Source: Mytilus trossulus (Eukaryota; Mollusca; Bivalvia; Mytilida; Mytilidae). Taken from it: a stretch of 64,000 nt of DNA. A model generated the notes under the pieces. That model was not told the DNA's origin. It made no database searches and worked only from the letters and a program-made list of their open reading frames with translations. The stretch is from assembly GCF_036588685.1 (NCBI RefSeq), contig NC_086375.1, positions 36,292,566-36,356,565 on the forward strand, read 5' to 3'. The position numbers were made by a program, and so were the translations under genes. Shown piece after piece: positions 63,101 through 64,000 of the stretch. How positions within the stretch are numbered: position 1 is the first letter of the stretch; each line of letters begins with the position of its first letter.

Positions 63101-64000
63101 TTGTCATTCTCAGGGCGGTTTGAGAAGGTTATTTCACTGGCTGGAAGTTGTTGGTATTGAGTTTCGAGTCTTACATTACCAGACACACCACCAATTCTGT
63201 TAAATGTAGACTTGAGTTGAATTCTTCTTACAATTGGTTGTAGTTCAAAGCTGGCAGAGGAGGTCATTGCCTTCGTATTTCCTTTAAATTCCATCTCTGT
63301 TCTAAGTCTTCTAAATGATTCAAATGGTGTAGATAATGTAACCAAAACATATTTCTGAGATCCGGTTTTCAATCGTCCTTCTATTGCAACCATTTGTTCA
63401 CCTTTCAGTAAGAGATTCCCGGTAGCAATGAGTTCACCATTTTCAGTTTTAAGATGACCTTCACTTGTAAAAAGGTTTTTGCTATTGTGGCTCATCGAGA
63501 GAATGGTGTCCATGGAACTGTCTCTATGTAAATGACTAACCATAAGTTGTCCTTTTCCGAATGGAGTTGTGGAGGTCAATGTATACTGAACGGATGCTTC
63601 TTTCCATGCAATATTATGTCTGCCCTTAATGTTAAAACCATAATGCTCTCCATTAATGTTGGTTGTGATGACTGTTGTAATATCATTGAGTGTATTACTG
63701 TGTTGCCATGTAGAATCGTATCGGCTTGTTGGTGAAGAAAGAGATAGTTTACCGCTCTGCTGGATCATAAGACCTGCTCTATCATGTGTGAGTTTGCCTT
63801 TGTATCTGTATTCATTTCCATTAATATTTAGAACTAGGCTGTTTTCGTTAGTTGTATCCTTACTTTGATGACTAAAGTCTAAAGATATGGTTTGGATGGA
63901 TCGAATGTTAGATTTGACACCAGCATGTCCCAAGTATATGTTGTTTTCTTTCTTTGCAGATGCATCAACCCGTATAGAATTCTTGTTTACCTGAACAGTT
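50389..64000 (-). CDS. Apolipophorin-like large lipid transfer protein, gene 2 (3' part, exons 20-30)
   Basis: Paralogue of the gene at 12986-40295, open at the right edge. Visible exons, 5' to 3': 56380 to beyond 64000, 55661-55993, 55176-55338, 54817-55001, 54074-54324, 53811-53904, 53275-53362, 52502-52704, 51926-52253, 50962-51161, 50389-50676. Exons 21-30 have exactly the lengths and phases of gene 1. No stop or frameshift is seen in about 9.75 kb of coding sequence. The N-terminal module and the counterpart of the damaged exon 19 lie outside. By homology it encodes a secreted lipid carrier with the same beta-repeat region, helices and terminal D domain. Confidence 0.9.
51926..55993 (-). 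CDS. Gene 2 exons 21-28: C-terminal strand and helix region
   Basis: Eight exons with the same sizes and phases as gene 1 exons 21-28, with scattered substitutions: Thr to Lys in the first exon-23 segment (NPDKTLHL), Asn to Ser in SGEISKEIS in exon 24, Gly to Arg in EAWRRCP in exon 25, and Glu to Asp in VEDYIPHMSW in exon 28. The intron before exon 29 is shorter than in gene 1 by 45 bp. Helix-like, charged, Leu-rich sequence dominates exons 23-28. Confidence 0.82.
56380..64000 (-). CDS. Gene 2 giant beta-repeat exon (partial, 7.6 kb visible)
   Basis: Open reading frame through the whole visible part of the exon; about 1,055 nt of the exon should remain beyond the window if it equals gene 1. 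It carries the same TPF / H-x-G-x-L / YSG-x-KQH repeat units. Differences from gene 1: 78 extra in-frame bases (61671-61748) completing a unit with LITPQYEPVRMSLSHSFE, and only one copy of the 234-nt unit (57256-57489). Amino-acid identity is very high over most of the exon but falls sharply in patches near 57740-58030 and 56590-57310. No stops were found. Confidence 0.9.
61671..61748 (-). other. 78-bp segment present in gene 2 but missing from gene 1
   Basis: The segment encodes 26 in-frame residues including GPIEGKLTLITPQYEPVRM, completing a normal beta-repeat unit. Gene 1 joins the flanks directly between 24546 and 24547, fusing two half units. A deletion in gene 1 is the simpler reading because gene 2 keeps the repeat period. 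Confidence 0.85.

Larger units (their letters stand above)
38420..64000. repeat. Tandem segmental duplication, right unit
   Basis: This is the second unit of the direct repeat that starts at position 1. The sequence between the units (26799-38419) is seen once only because the window ends before its second copy. No duplication boundary lies inside the window; the whole window sits within the array. Confidence 0.93.

Noticed and set aside
38420..64000. Duplication as two haplotypes wrongly placed in tandem
   Set aside because: Not fully excluded, since divergence and presence/absence insertions resemble mussel allelic variation. But both spacers link a 5' end to the next 3' end, which a false duplication of one single-copy gene would not produce.
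1..64000. CRISPR arrays, bacterial operons or ribosomal RNA
   Set aside because: No regularly spaced short repeats, no bacterial gene organisation and no rRNA-like sequence were found; genes are spliced and eukaryotic.

Overview
The window is AT-rich animal DNA with split genes. Its dispersed repeats match ones I recall as abundant in marine mussel (Mytilus-like bivalve) genomes; that taxon is an inference from the repeats and gene type, not a proof. Every convincing gene lies on the minus strand and belongs to one tandem family: secreted large lipid transfer proteins of the apolipophorin/apoB class (signal peptide, vitellogenin-type lipid-binding N-terminal module, very long repetitive beta region, helical C-terminal region, terminal von Willebrand D-type domain).

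Layout. Positions 176-1877 hold exons 1-2 of gene 0, which runs off the left edge. Positions 1878-12985 are spacer 1. Positions 12986-40295 are gene 1, complete in 30 exons, with one giant 8,832-nt exon (19022-27853). Positions 40296-50388 are spacer 2. Positions 50389-64000 are the 3' part of gene 2, exons 30 back into the giant exon, which runs off the right edge. The window is about 1.7 periods of a direct tandem repeat of roughly 37-38 kb: 1-26798 aligns with 38420-64000. At least three gene copies are therefore adjacent, all head-to-tail.

The gene 1 splice model keeps frame through 29 GT-AG introns and would encode about 5,009 residues, longer than human apoB-100. It has one blemish: exon 19 is one base short (216 nt where the flanking phases need 217), giving a premature stop at 28670-28672. 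Gene 1 is thus either a recent pseudogene or carries a sequence error. Its paralogue cannot be checked because that exon lies outside the window.

The spacers are graveyards of nested mobile elements: a decayed non-LTR retrotransposon with recognisable endonuclease and reverse-transcriptase motifs, a 1.15-kb inverted-repeat element nested in it that carries a repeated 15-bp motif forming a perfect hairpin, and several dispersed mussel-type repeats. Elements present in only one spacer (a 1.59-kb terminal-inverted-repeat element in spacer 1, a roughly 1.0-kb repeat in spacer 2) mark insertions or losses after the copies separated. The coding copies are near-identical over long runs but contain sharply bounded diverged patches, as expected if gene conversion homogenises the array.

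How the genes work together: no operon logic is visible. The copies look like independently promoted paralogues (a TATA box is conserved before both visible first exons) that would raise dosage of, or diversify, a circulating lipoprotein.
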